A stretch of 64,000 nt of DNA from Littorina saxatilis (taxonomy: Eukaryota > Mollusca > Gastropoda > Littorinimorpha > Littorinidae): positions 28,513,104 to 28,577,103 of the forward strand of contig NC_090250.1 in the NCBI RefSeq assembly GCF_037325665.1, in the 5' to 3' direction. The notes beneath the pieces were generated by a model. The model saw only the letters and a list, made by a program, of their open reading frames with translations. It had not been told where the DNA came from and did not search any database. Positions 46,337 through 57,566 of the stretch are shown one piece after another. Both the position numbers and the translations under genes were made by a program. The stretch's first letter is position 1. Every line of letters starts with the position of its first letter.

Positions 46337-46340
<4 letters not shown>
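45282..46340. other. Upstream region of MSL3
   Basis: Presumed promoter and 5' UTR on the minus strand. No core promoter motif or neighbouring gene found. Confidence 0.45.
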
Positions 46341-46377
<37 letters not shown>

Positions 46378-46393
46378 TGAGTGAGAGAGAGAG
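46341..46393. repeat. (GT)n and (GA)n microsatellites
   Basis: GT run 46338-46378 followed by GAGAGA up to the LINE tail. Confidence 0.95.
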
Positions 46394-47652
46394 AAACTGA
46401 AACTGAAACTGAAACTGAACTTTATTACCAAAGGATAGAGGTTTTAGGCAAAGCCTAATCTTACAACCTGTCCCTTATACAAACACTTAATACAGACGCA
46501 CATAACATAGATAGTAAAATTGACAAGGTTATTGTTACTTACAGACGTACATAATGTAAATAGTAATAAGAAAAGGGTTATGGTTTTGTATACACATTCA
46601 AAAATGGGAAAAACAATATAATGTGGAAATTGCAGCATAGTTGCAATAATGCATTGCATATAAACATCCAAAACAACTAATAACAAAAGGGAAAAAACAA
46701 ATGTGGGGAGGAATTGTCCCAATCATTCGCATGTATATCATTATCAATCCATACACATAAAGAACAAATCAAAATACAAACATAACTTGACTAAATGTAA
46801 AAAGCACTAAAATATCAGACATGAAAAGTGTTCTATTTGCCCATTAAGCGGGAATGAAACTGGCGCCTAAACGTTTTCACAGAAGAGGCATTTCGGAGGG
46901 GTAGGGGTATGGAATTCCATAGAGACGCTCCTGAGAAGGCTAAACTTGACTTATACAAGTCTAGACGAGGGATGGGGGGAATCAGGTTCTGGGACCCATA
47001 TCTTTTTGTGGCATGTCTGAAATGTGATTTTAAATATCCAGGAACATTATTGTTAATTACTTTGTACATAAAGACAGCTTTGTTTAGCGTCAACTGATCT
47101 TTCAAGGGAAGGAAATTAAGGAGCTTTAATTTATCATCTGTTGGCTTATTTGACTCATGCAGAATTAGTTTTGCAGCACGGCGATGAAGAGAATTGAGTC
47201 GTTTGAGATGAACATCACTGCAGTTATCCCAAAGTGTTGAAGCAAAGTTGATATGGGGCATTATGTGAGCGTAATAAAACAACTTGAGTGCTTCCACATC
47301 GGCATAATGTCTTAATTTAGACAATAAGTACAAATTTTTAGATACTAATTTGCAAATTTTACTCAAGTGAGTTTGCCATTTCAATTCTTGATCAACGGTA
47401 ACCCCTAATAATTTATGCTCTTTAACTTGTTGCACTTGAGTTGAATCAATTGACAGTTGAAGTTGTAAGGGTTTTAATTGGTGTTTTTGTCTAGTTGTAA
47501 TCACCATACTTTTCGTCTTAACAGGGTGAATAACCATTGCATTAGTGGTGCACCATTCTGTCATCTCATCTATACTTTTTTGAAGAGATTGGTTGACGGC
47601 TACCAAAGACTTCTGACTGGTGTGGATTGATGAATCATCCGCAAAGAACTCA
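46394..47652 (-). mobile_element. 5'-truncated LINE with RT fragment and (TTTCAG)n tail
   Basis: The minus-strand open frame (46833 up to about 47650) starts at the FADD catalytic box of the reverse transcriptase (EFFADDSSIHTSQKS) and continues through the thumb and C-terminal region (HKLLGVTVDQELKWQTHLSK; SLHRRAAKLIL) to a stop at 46833. A ~430-base 3' UTR ends AATAAAGTTCAGTTTCAG. CR1/L2/Jockey-like; the clade is not settled. The palm's first half and the endonuclease are lost. GA/TC microsatellite lies on both sides. Confidence 0.88.
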
Positions 47653-47814
47653 GAGAGAGAGAGAGAGAGAGAGAGAGGAGGAGAGAGAGTAGGAGAGAGG
47701 CAGGCAGACACACGGACAAAAAGACAGACCGAGACAGAAAGAGATAGTGCATGTATATGAAATATAAGCCTCTACTGCTCCGTATTTACTGAGGACATGA
47801 ATTTTAGAGACAAA

Positions 47815-48215
47815 TCTTCTTCTTCGTCGTTCTGTGATTTGCGTGATGCAGCGCTTTTTGGCACCCAGGGGGTCCCGCATCTCCGGCTTCGGCCATGGAC
47901 GTTGATCAGGGGTCCCTCCCTTAGACCAATTGCCTTCCTGGGCTGTTGAGCTTGGTCTGCCCGTGGTTTTATTTCGGAGTTTTCCTTCTCCTAGACTGGT
48001 TACCTACCATGGTTGTCGAGTCCAGTCTGCCCGTTTGGAGGTTGCTGAGATGACCGCTTGTGTCCTTGGGCCTCTGTGCCGTCACACCGGTACTATCCAG
48101 CACATCTCCGTCTTTACCAGAGCCCCGTTAGCCAGCAACCAACCCGTCCGCCATGGGAGAACCCTACCGGTATACTTCTCACAATGAAAAACACCCCCAC
48201 GTTTTAGGGACAGTG
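47815..48215 (-). mobile_element. Dispersed repeat with GAA tail (unassigned)
   Basis: On the minus strand a GC-rich ~390-base segment includes TCCCATGGCGGACGGGTTGG and CCATGGCCGAAGCCGGAGAT, and ends GACGAAGAAGAAGATTTG. The tail-like end suggests a retroposon (SINE, or LINE 5' or 3' region). No homologous copy in this window. Confidence 0.4.
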
Positions 48216-49090
48216 AAATTTCAGTGATTTTCTTCCGACGGCATAGCTTGGTTCTGTTTCACCACCATACCACGATGAGGAGGGGATGGTCTTTATGGTG
48301 GTTTGAGACAAATCACCATCAGCAGTTTCCTTCTGAATCTGTTCTGTACTGTCACATACATAATGTATAATTGTATATTTAACAACCCAGTGTCTCCAAA
48401 TTTAACACCATATAGCCTGTCTGTCACTTGACGAATCGCGCCCCTTGGGCCCGGCATGCCCCATCTGTCAACAGCCTCAAAAGCATACTAGACGCCCACT
48501 GGCACCATCTCTCCTCCAAATTCGACCCGGAATGCCAAATTGCATCATAGTTTAGACGCTGCGCACACCACCAAGTGTCTTTTAAGGAAAAACAGTATAT
48601 TAGAGCGGTGAACAGGCCTGTGATGGGCCTTTTAAGTCAAAGTAACGCCACGAACACTACGGTTTAATTAGTACTATCAGAAGTGCATGAATTAGATGTA
48701 CTAAGATCATTCATCTGTGGTACTACTGATTGATACTGGTTCATGCCGTGGTACTTTGCTAGTGCTGTAAGTACGGCACTTTGGACATTTATTTTTCGTC
48801 TCTTTTATTCACTTGTTGAGTGACAAGGGGACCGTGCCAATAACATCTTTACAAGAATGTCATTTTTCGTGAGGGCGTATTCATTAGATTTTCATATGAA
48901 CTACTACATGTCAAACAACGACAAGAGCAAAGAAGACGAAAATCACAATGACAAAGAAGAAAACGAAGAAGAAGCCAAATCAAAGCACAAATGAAACAAA
49001 AAAATTAATAACAATACTGACTTCTTACAAAATGTACACTCACAATTACAAAAGCACACGAGAAAAATATCAACACAAGATGAACAAAAA
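48216..49090. other. Intergenic
   Basis: No gene recognised. The last ~200 bases begin a loose AAC/AAG-rich tandem repeat that resumes at 50855-51120. Confidence 0.5.
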
Positions 49091-49853
49091 ACAAGTCGCG
49101 TAAGGCGAAAATACAATATTTAGTCAAGTAGCTGTCGAACTCACAGAATGAAACTGAACGCAATGCCATTTTACTCGTTGCATCGTCAGGCCACCGCTCA
49201 TGGCAAAGGCAGTGAAATTGACAAGAAGAGCGGGGTAGTAGTTGCGCTAAGAAGGATAGCACGCTTTTCTGTACCTCTCTTTGTTTTAACTTTCTGAGCG
49301 TGTTTTTAATCCAAACATATCATATCTATATGTTTTTGGAATCAGGAACCGACAAGGAATAAGATGAAAGTGTTTTTAAATTGATTTGGACAATTTAATT
49401 TTGATAATAATTTTTATATATTTAATTTTCAGAGCTTGTTTTTAATCCGAATATAACATATTTATATGTTTTTGGAATCAGCAAATGATGGAAAATAAGA
49501 TAAACGTAAATTTGGAGCGTTTTATAAATTTTTATTTTTTTTTTACAACTTTCCGATTTTTAATGACCAAAGTCATTAATTAATTTTTAAGCCACCAAGC
49601 TGAAATGCAATACCGAACCCCGGGCTTCGTCGAAGATTACTTGACCAAAATTTGAACCAATTTGGTTGAAAAATGAGGGCGTGACAGTGCCGCCTCAACT
49701 TTCACGAAAAGCCGGATATGACGTCATCAAAGACATTTATCAAAAAAATGAAAAAAACGTTCGGGGATTTCATACCCAGGAACTCTCATGTCAAATTTCA
49801 TAAAGATCGGTCCAGTAGTTTAGTCTGAATCGCTCTACACACACACACAGACA

Positions 49854-49920
<67 letters not shown>

Positions 49921-49985
49921 CACGACCCTCGTCTCGATTCCCCCCTCTACGTTAAAATATTTAGTCAAAACTTGACTAAATATAA
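49091..49985 (+). mobile_element. ~870-bp dispersed repeat, reference copy
   Basis: Starts ACAAGTCGCGTAAGGCGAAA, where TCGC/GCGA can form a short hairpin. A subterminal TATTTAGTCAAG is followed by GCTGTCGAACTCACAGAATG, an AT-rich middle with two TATATGTTTTTGGAATCAG direct repeats and TATGACGTCATC, then CTCTACAC followed by (AC)n. It ends TATTTAGTCAAAACTTGACT and AAATA, a 10-base-stem hairpin. No coding capacity. Class unresolved: MITE or non-autonomous Helitron. Confidence 0.9.
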
Positions 49986-50853
49986 ACAAGTCGCGTAAGG
50001 CGAAAATACAATATTTAGTCAAGTAGCTGTCGAACTCACAGAATGAAACTGAACGCAATGCCATTTTTCAGCAAGACCGTATACTCGTAGCATCGTCAGT
50101 CCACCGCTCATGGCAAAGGCAGTGAAATTGACAAGAAGAGCGGGGTAGTAGTTGCGCTAAGAAGGATAGCACGCTTTTCTGTACCTCTCTTTGTTTTAAC
50201 TTTCTGAGCGTGTTTTTAATCCAAACATATCATATCTATATGTTTTTGGAATCAGGAACCGACAAGGAATAAGATGAAAGTGTTTTTAAATTGATTTGGA
50301 CAATTTAATTTTGATAATAATTTTTATATATTTAATTTTCAGAGCTTGTTTTTAATCCGAATATAACATATTTATATGTTTTTGGAATCAGCAAATGATG
50401 GAGAATAAGATAAACGTAAATTTGGATCGTTTTATAAATTTTTATTTTTTTTTACAATTTTCAGATTTTTAATGACCAAAGTCATTAATTAATTTTTAAG
50501 CCACCAAGCTGAAATGCAATACCGAACCCCGGGCTTTGTGGAAGATTACTTGACCAAAATTTCAACCAATTTAGTTGAAAAATGAGGGCGTGACAGTGCC
50601 GCCTCAACTTTCACGAAAAGCCGGATATGACGTCATCAAAGACATTTATCAAAAAAATGAAAAAAACGTTCGGGGATTTCATACCCAGGAACTCTCATGT
50701 CAAATTTCATAAAAATCGGTCCAGTAGTTTAGTCTGAATCGCTCTACACACACACACACACACACACGCACACACGCACATACACCACGACCCTCGTTTC
50801 GATTCCCCCTCGATGTTAAAATATTTAGTCAAAACTTGACTAAATATAAAAAG
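49986..50853 (+). mobile_element. ~870-bp dispersed repeat, second tandem copy
   Basis: Begins where the previous copy ends, without spacer (AAATATAA/ACAAGTCGCG). Very similar throughout; it differs mainly in AC-tract length and a few substitutions. Confidence 0.92.
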
Positions 50854-51125
50854 ACATAAAAGGACTTTAAAAGTCAAATCAAAGCAAAAAACAAAACAAA
50901 ACACAATACTGATTTCTAACTCACAAAAATGTACACACACAAAATGACACGAGCAAAAAATAACAACAAAAGAGAAAAAAACAAAGGACAGACAAATCAA
51001 AACACAAATGCCGAAATAAAAGAATCAATAACAACATTGATTTCTAACTCACAAAAATGTACACGCACACAATAGCACACGAGAAAAATAACAACAAAAG
51101 AGAAAAGGCAAAAGACAGAAAAAAT

Positions 51126-53470
51126 CTTTGAAAGTGATAACCAGCAGCGATAATGACGAGAAGGCTGAACGATGCGTATAACGAGAGAGGCGATGCAATC
51201 CCCCGTGCATTGTTCCAGACAGCAGGGAGATCGTCTGGTATTCGTCACTCTACTTCCTCTACTCATCGGAACGCTGAAATCCAGACCTCGTGGGGTGCCG
51301 CGATGGCGCTGCGGTTTTCGTTTCCTGCTACATGTATTATACATTTTGAATTAAAAGGCACAATAGCCTACAGCCCGTGAAAACAGGTCGGCTCACCATC
51401 TCGGATGTAACCATGTAACCGAGGAACAAAGGGACGTAAGCGCTCTAAATGATAACGTTGTGAGGACTTTCGTGAGCTGACCTAGATATTTCACGATTGT
51501 GTCATAGATAAAGAAATAAATCAACAATTGAATGAATACGTAAATGAATACATAAATAATTCGAAAGGAGGAATGAGCAACACAAACACAACGAAACATA
51601 GAAGCAAGGCAAGAATTATTGCCTGAAAAAACAAAATGGAAAAAAGGGCATACGTTGACGAAGGAAAAACACGATTAAACAAAAACCAATGAAGATATAA
51701 AAAAAAATATATAAAAAAAAAGATTTTGAAAGTAAATAAACAAACAAACAAAACAACAATAATACGGTCATAATAAGAAGAATAAAATATTCGCGCTACC
51801 GTAGTCAGTAACTTTTATTTCAGAGTCATATTTATGCAGGGACACATTTTTCTGAAGGCCATCAGCCAAAGCCTCACCGAACTACAAATAACGACTCACA
51901 GGGGAGAAACAACGACAAGACGATCAAACAAACGACGAAAACGATGATGATCATGACGATTATTTCGACACGCGCGCACCACATCAAAGACCTCCTGCAG
52001 TTTGCACGTGCATGTTGGTGTCGTCCGAGACAAGACGCTGTGCGACCTTGACATTGACCACGTGACCGGAAGGCGACAGGGGAGAGCACCCTCGAGGGAA
52101 GGGGCGCAACTCTAAAAGAGCAACAGAACAGTTTCGGCGCTTTGTTGTGAGTCCGAGGGGAAAAGACATCAGTTGTTGCTAGGGGAAATGGAGACAGGGT
52201 CTGTTGGAAGATAGACGCTTATGCAGTGTATTGTGATCAGTCTGATCACAGGGGGGTTCGCTTGATAACACAAGATGGATATCTGAAGATGTTTGATGCT
52301 GAGAGACGCTGGATATCTCCTATCTGCTCCACTGATTCATCACATGCATGGGTTGCTACTGGTAACCGTGATGCCGCGGGCAACTAGCCAACTAATGGCG
52401 GGTTTGCCGGGTCGACAATATATGCAAGGGCAAATGTGTGTGTCCGTTTTGTTGTTTTGAATTTTGTCAAAAGTTTGTTTATTTGTGTCATGAATGTGTT
52501 TTCTTCGTTTGTGTCATTCTTTCTTGGTTTCTGGCTTTCTGTTTGATCTTATTACAATCTCTTTGGGTCGTTTGCCAAGTTATTCATGCTCTCTTTTATG
52601 TAGAGGGTCGGCAGAGGGTCGGCGAGGGGTTTGGGTGGGGAAGGTGATCGGTGGTTGGTCAGATTCTTACGTTCGGTCTCTATTTGTACGCAATGCAACT
52701 TTAAAATTAAACAGGAAAGCCAATTTACTATCACAGTCGCTCAGTATTCATTCAGTATCAATAACTATGTTTCACTTACTGAACAGGAAAGCTCAGATTT
52801 ATGAAAACAGCTACAGAAAAACAACGACCCCCCCCCCTCCCGGCCACACAAAAAAAACCACACACATACACACACAAAACACCAGGACAGGACAATCTTC
52901 AAGAGCAGCGACAAAGACGTTGGGCTTGCATACATAATTAACAAGCTTAGCCCTATCCCCCTATCCCTGCGCCTTCCAGAAGTCATTGAGATGCGAGCAC
53001 GAGAGAATGGTAATTGGTCGATTCCTGCAACTCTCTGAGTCTAGCAGACCAGCCGGGCACCAGGGCTGGCGCCATAGTGGCCGCTAACTGGGGGAGATAA
53101 AATTGAATTATTTGCCAATCGGCGGGCCTCTGGACGGGCGTGGAAAGGCCTTCTCTCCATAACGTTACGATTCCTGATCATTGCCTTGCTCACCGGCCTG
53201 GGGCCATGTGGCTTGGCTCGCTTTGAGGGCTGTGTCTCGTATCGAGCGCTGGGTGGGGTGTCGGAGGTTACGGGAGGTGGTTCAGGGGAAGGGGTTCAGG
53301 GGGGGGGGGGGGGGATGTTTGTGCTTTGAGGGCTAGACTAGACACTATCGGTATTCAAAGCTCTCGCAAACTTGAAAGAATAGCAAAGCATGTTGTCGCG
53401 AGAGCTGCGAAGGCCTATGATCGTAGTTCACGCGACTTTCGAAGCATAGCAAGGTAAAGTCATGGAGCAT
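51126..53470. other. Intergenic, no gene seen
   Basis: Mixed sequence, with poly-G tracts near 52820 (C on the plus strand) and 53300. No coding family recognised on either strand. Confidence 0.5.
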
Positions 53471-53478
53471 GTCTCGGG

Positions 53479-53545
53479 GAATCAGAATCAGAATCAGAAT
53501 GTATTGTCATTAAAGCACAGAGCCTATTGACACATACAAGATGCA
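53479..53545 (-). mobile_element. LINE 3'-tail fragment
   Basis: Minus strand: CTTTAATGACAATACATTCT followed by GATTCT repeats, a short simple-repeat tail after a 3'-end-like sequence. Confidence 0.4.
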
Positions 53546-53662
53546 TAAGTACAGGGATATCTCAGTCGCGAGAGCTGCCAAGATGCCGAAAATGTCAATT
53601 GGGGATTGGAGGCGAAGGGGACGCAAGAATGGGGGGGGGGGCATATATATATATGTATAGGT

Positions 53663-53820
53663 TACAACACGAGTGGTTTTTTATATGGCTTGTATTTCAG
53701 TCAAGACCCAGCGGATGAATATCATCGGGAGACACGAGCCTCTGGCGAGTGTCTCTCGATTGATATTCCCGCTGGGTCTTGACTGAAATACAAGCCATAT
53801 AAAAAACCACGAGTGTTGTA
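53663..53820. mobile_element. Palindromic foldback MITE
   Basis: Arms of about 52 bases are almost perfectly complementary: TACAACAC...GGTTTTTTATATGGCTTGTA...GACCCAGCGG pairs with CCGCTGGGTC...ACAAGCCATATAAAAAACC...GTGTTGTA. The loop is about 50 bases. The only arm mismatch is a 3-base block (GAG/GAG) near each end. Confidence 0.88.
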
Positions 53821-55080
53821 ATCTGTATATCCCATTCTACCATCAAACACAAAGTGTAGACTACTAGCGGCACTGTTGCGATCTGTGCAGGGTAAAACTT
53901 AGCCCTTTTGCAACCTTAAACTAAGTCAGTTAGTAAGTGACCGTCGCTGAAAAAATAAAACGAATGAGTGCATCGATAAGTACGCGGTAACACTACTTTC
54001 AGACCATTTAAAAGCTTTAAGTAAAGGTTCATAAGTTGCAAGAAAGTAATGAAGTCGAATAGAAATTAATTTAGTTGAAGCGCACAATTCTTTTGTTTTG
54101 CGTTTCAGGTCGGCAGAACGGGCGAAACGGGTTTGGGACCCATTTGGCTTACTCGATTCAGAATTGATTCCACGTTGTTTTTCTCGAACGTGTGTAATTA
54201 GGCTTATTGACAGAGAAGCAAATCTTAGGGAACAAATATGTAGGTTTAGATTTAACCATTTGCTCCCTATTTGAAATGTATCTACGTGATAAACTGTTTT
54301 GCGAGTGTGTTTGCATGGATGAACTTAAACTGGTATGGGTGAGAGGAAAACGCGACCGACACGTCTGTCACCGCCGATTGATTGCATTTTGAAGGAATAT
54401 GACTGGATTACGGAAAAATATGTGGACTTACTGCAGAGCCAGGCAAAAGAGTAGACTTGCTCGCAAAACACGTGAAACAGCCGATGTTTGATAGCTGAAG
54501 GCGCACACCGGCAAAACACACTACCGACAGATTCTCAAAAGTCGTCTGCTAACGATGCAAGGGGAGGGTACTCGTGTTTTTGTTTTGGTTCGCTAGCATC
54601 AGGTTATCTTGTAAGTTGAATGTTCGTTTTTTTCGACCTGCATTGCTTTCATAATGAAAGAAACTTTTGCTTATTGCATCTCATACATCAGATCAGTTCT
54701 GAGATTCATTTTTGCGTGCAACTGATATGGTTTTCTGAGCCGTGCAATACGATTTTAGAACTTCATACAAATGTGTCACATTGTTCGGCGCGAGCGAGGT
54801 CAAAGGTCGGGAGGAAAGTAGTCCTTTGCCCAAATCGGAATCTGCACTATCATATATTTTTTGGAGTCCATGATGTATTTATTGAGCTATAAAAATACAA
54901 CATATATACCCATACTGAAGTAACAGAGACAAAGAAGGGAGGTCATGGGATATATATATATATATATATACTTTGGTGGTGTTCGTTTTGGAAGAGCGGA
55001 GAGGATGGTGGGGAGTAAATAAGGAAGAGACGACGAGGTAGGGGGTCGAAATAATTGATATATCTCAACCAATTGCTAGC
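53821..55080. other. Intergenic, no gene seen
   Basis: AT-rich; a (TA)n tract at 54951-54970. No coding family recognised. Confidence 0.5.
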
Positions 55081-55105
55081 TCTCTCGACCAGTTGCTAGC
55101 TCTCC

Positions 55106-55172
<67 letters not shown>

Positions 55173-55221
55173 AATTGCCTGCTCTCCCTCCCCTCTCAGT
55201 CTCTCTCTCTCTCTCTCCCTC

Positions 55222-55257
<36 letters not shown>

Positions 55258-55364
55258 AATTGCCTGCTCTCCCTCCCCTCTCTCTCTTTCTCTCTCCCTC
55301 CCCCTCTCTCTCTCTCTCTCCCTCCCCCCCTCTCTCTCTCAACCAATTGCCTGCTCTCCCTCCC

Positions 55365-55433
<69 letters not shown>

Positions 55434-55434
55434 A
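55081..55434. repeat. TC-rich minisatellite with AACCAATTGCCTGC spacers
   Basis: Four units of (TC)n separated by CAACCAATTGCCTGCTCTCC and CTCCCC, ending in about 30 TC units. The first spacer variant reads CGACCAGTTGCTAGC. Confidence 0.95.
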
Positions 55435-56318
55435 TTCTGCCATGTCAGGGGAAGCTGTGCAAGTTTACGATCAGGAAAAATGGGCTCCTCTACAGGTCTG
55501 TCTGCCTGATTGGAGGATGGCCCAAGTTCAGTCAGTCGTATCGATTAGGATTGACGGAGTTACTCGCTCTTTTGATATCAGCTGGTCGAGTTATCTCAAT
55601 ATTGCCAGCCCGGCCTTGGTTTTAACCTAGTGGGTCTTTCGGCACAAAAATTAACCTAGGCCTAATCGCTAATCACTCTCCGAGGCCGAACTGAAATTCA
55701 GTTTCTCCACGAAGTAAACGCCAAATTGAATCTCAAGTACTAAGTTCGACGATCGTCTACTGAAATCGTACATTTAGCCTATAGATGGGCTGCATGCATA
55801 CAGTTTTGATACAAAAAGTGTCGGAGTTAGGAAGTTAGTCGTGAGAGTAATTCCGGGCAAATTCGATACATGACACGCATTGCCAAATATAACACCTCCG
55901 CGGTTTACTGCGCTTCGGTACAATATCGAGCAATACACTGATGCGCTGAAATCAGGACACAACGTTTAGTCCTGTCATGCTACGGGCATCATTTTAATCT
56001 GCCGCTTTTGTCCCTTGCCCTCTTCGCAGCCTCTCAGTTTCATCTCGCCACTCCGCGCTAATCAAATCACAACAGCGGAAACGCCAATAACCCTCGCTTC
56101 ACCAAGCGCCACGCAATCTTCCTTCATTGATCCTGGCATGCAAAACACCAGATTCATTAGATTAGCACCATTATCTGCAAGGCAGATCACTCTAGCCGCC
56201 TCGAGTTAGCGGAAGAGAAGCGTCTCTCTCTTTCTCACTCTCTCTCGCTGTGTTTTTTTTCTCTCTCTCTCTCGGTCTCGAATAGTAGCAGCTAGCATCT
56301 GCTGAAGGGACATTAAAA
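55435..56318. other. Intergenic, no gene seen
   Basis: No gene or repeat family recognised apart from a short TC tract near 56225-56280. Confidence 0.5.
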
Positions 56319-57186
56319 ACAAGTCGCGTAAGGCGAAAATACAACATTTAGTCAAGTAGGTGTCGAACTCACAGAATGAAACTGAACGCAACGCAACGCA
56401 GCAAGACCGTATACTCGTAGAATCGTCACTCCACCGCCCGTGGCAAAGGCAGTGCCCGTGGAATTGACAAGAAGAGCGGGGTATTCGTTGCGCTGAGAAG
56501 GATAGCACGCTTTTCTGTACCTCTCTTCGTTTTAACTTTCTGAGCGTGTTTTTAATCCAAACATATCATATCTATATGTTTTTGGAATCAGGAACCGACA
56601 AGGAATAAGATGAAAGTGTTTTTAAATTGATTTCGAAAACAAATTTGATAATAATCTTTATATATTTAATTTTCAGAGCTTGTTTTTAATCCGAATATAA
56701 CATATTTATATGTTTTTGGAATCAGCAAATGATGGAGAATAAGATAAACGTAAATTTGGATCGTTGTATAAATTTTTATTTTTTTTTTACAATTTTCAGA
56801 TTTTTAATGACCAAAGTCATTAATTAATTTTCAAGCCACCAAGCTGAAATGCAATACCGAAGTCCGGGCTTCGTCGAAGATTACTTGACCAAAATTTCAA
56901 CCAATTTGGTTGAAAAATGAGGGCGTGACAGTGCCGCCTCAACTTTCACGAAAAGCCGGATATGACGTCATCAAAGACATTTATCAAAAAAATGAAAAAT
57001 ACGTTCGGGGATGTCATACCCAGGAACTCTCATGTCAAATTTCATAAAGATCGGTCCAGTAGTTTAGTCTGAATCGCTCTACACACACACACAGACAGAC
57101 ACACACACGCACATACACCACGACCCTCGTCTCGATTCCCCCCTCGATGTTATAAACATTTAGTCATAACTTGACTAAATGTAAAA
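56319..57186 (+). mobile_element. ~870-bp dispersed repeat, complete copy
   Basis: Complete from ACAAGTCGCG to the terminal hairpin (here TTTAGTCATAACTTGACTAA). Its AC tract is short and mixed with ACAGACAG. Confidence 0.92.
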
Positions 57187-57199
57187 ACCAAACCAACCA

Positions 57200-57435
57200 T
57201 CTCTCTCTCTCACTCTCTCAGTACCTCCCCGCTCGCTCTCGCTCTCTCTCTCTCTCTCTCTCACTCTCTCTCTCCTCTCTCTCTCACAGTACCTCGCTCT
57301 CTCTCACTCACTCACTCACTCTCCCTCTCCTCTCTCTCTCACAGTACCTCGCTCTCTCTCTCTCTCTCTCCCTCTCTCCTCTCTCTCTCCCTCTCTCAAT
57401 ACCTCGCTCTCTCTCCCTCTCTCCCTCTCTCCCTA

Positions 57436-57506
<71 letters not shown>
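57200..57506. repeat. TC-rich repeat with CAGTACCTCGC units
   Basis: Compound (TC)n with ACAGTACCTCGCTCTCTC units repeated four times, running directly into a LINE 3' end. Confidence 0.95.
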
Positions 57507-57512
<6 letters not shown>

Positions 57513-57566
57513 AAAACCTTTATCCTTTTGTAATAAAGTTCTGAGTCTGAATCTGAGTCTGAGTCT
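57507..57566 (+). mobile_element. Very short LINE 3' end with (CTGAGT)n tail
   Basis: TTGCCTAAAACCTTTATCCT and GTAATAAAGTTCTGAGTCTG match the 3' end of the LINE at 46394-47652 (minus strand TTTGCCTAAAACCTCTATCC, GTAATAAAGTTC). Only about 35 bases of element precede the tail. Confidence 0.8.

Larger units (their letters stand above)
48890..51125. repeat. ~130-base tandem repeat interrupted by two dispersed repeats
   Basis: Three diverged units share CAAATCAAAGCAC, ACTGATTTCTAACTCACAAA, ATGTACAC and GAGAAAAATAACAACAAAAG at about 48960-49085, 50870-50975 and 50990-51115. The two ~870-bp repeats sit between units 1 and 2. Confidence 0.65.
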
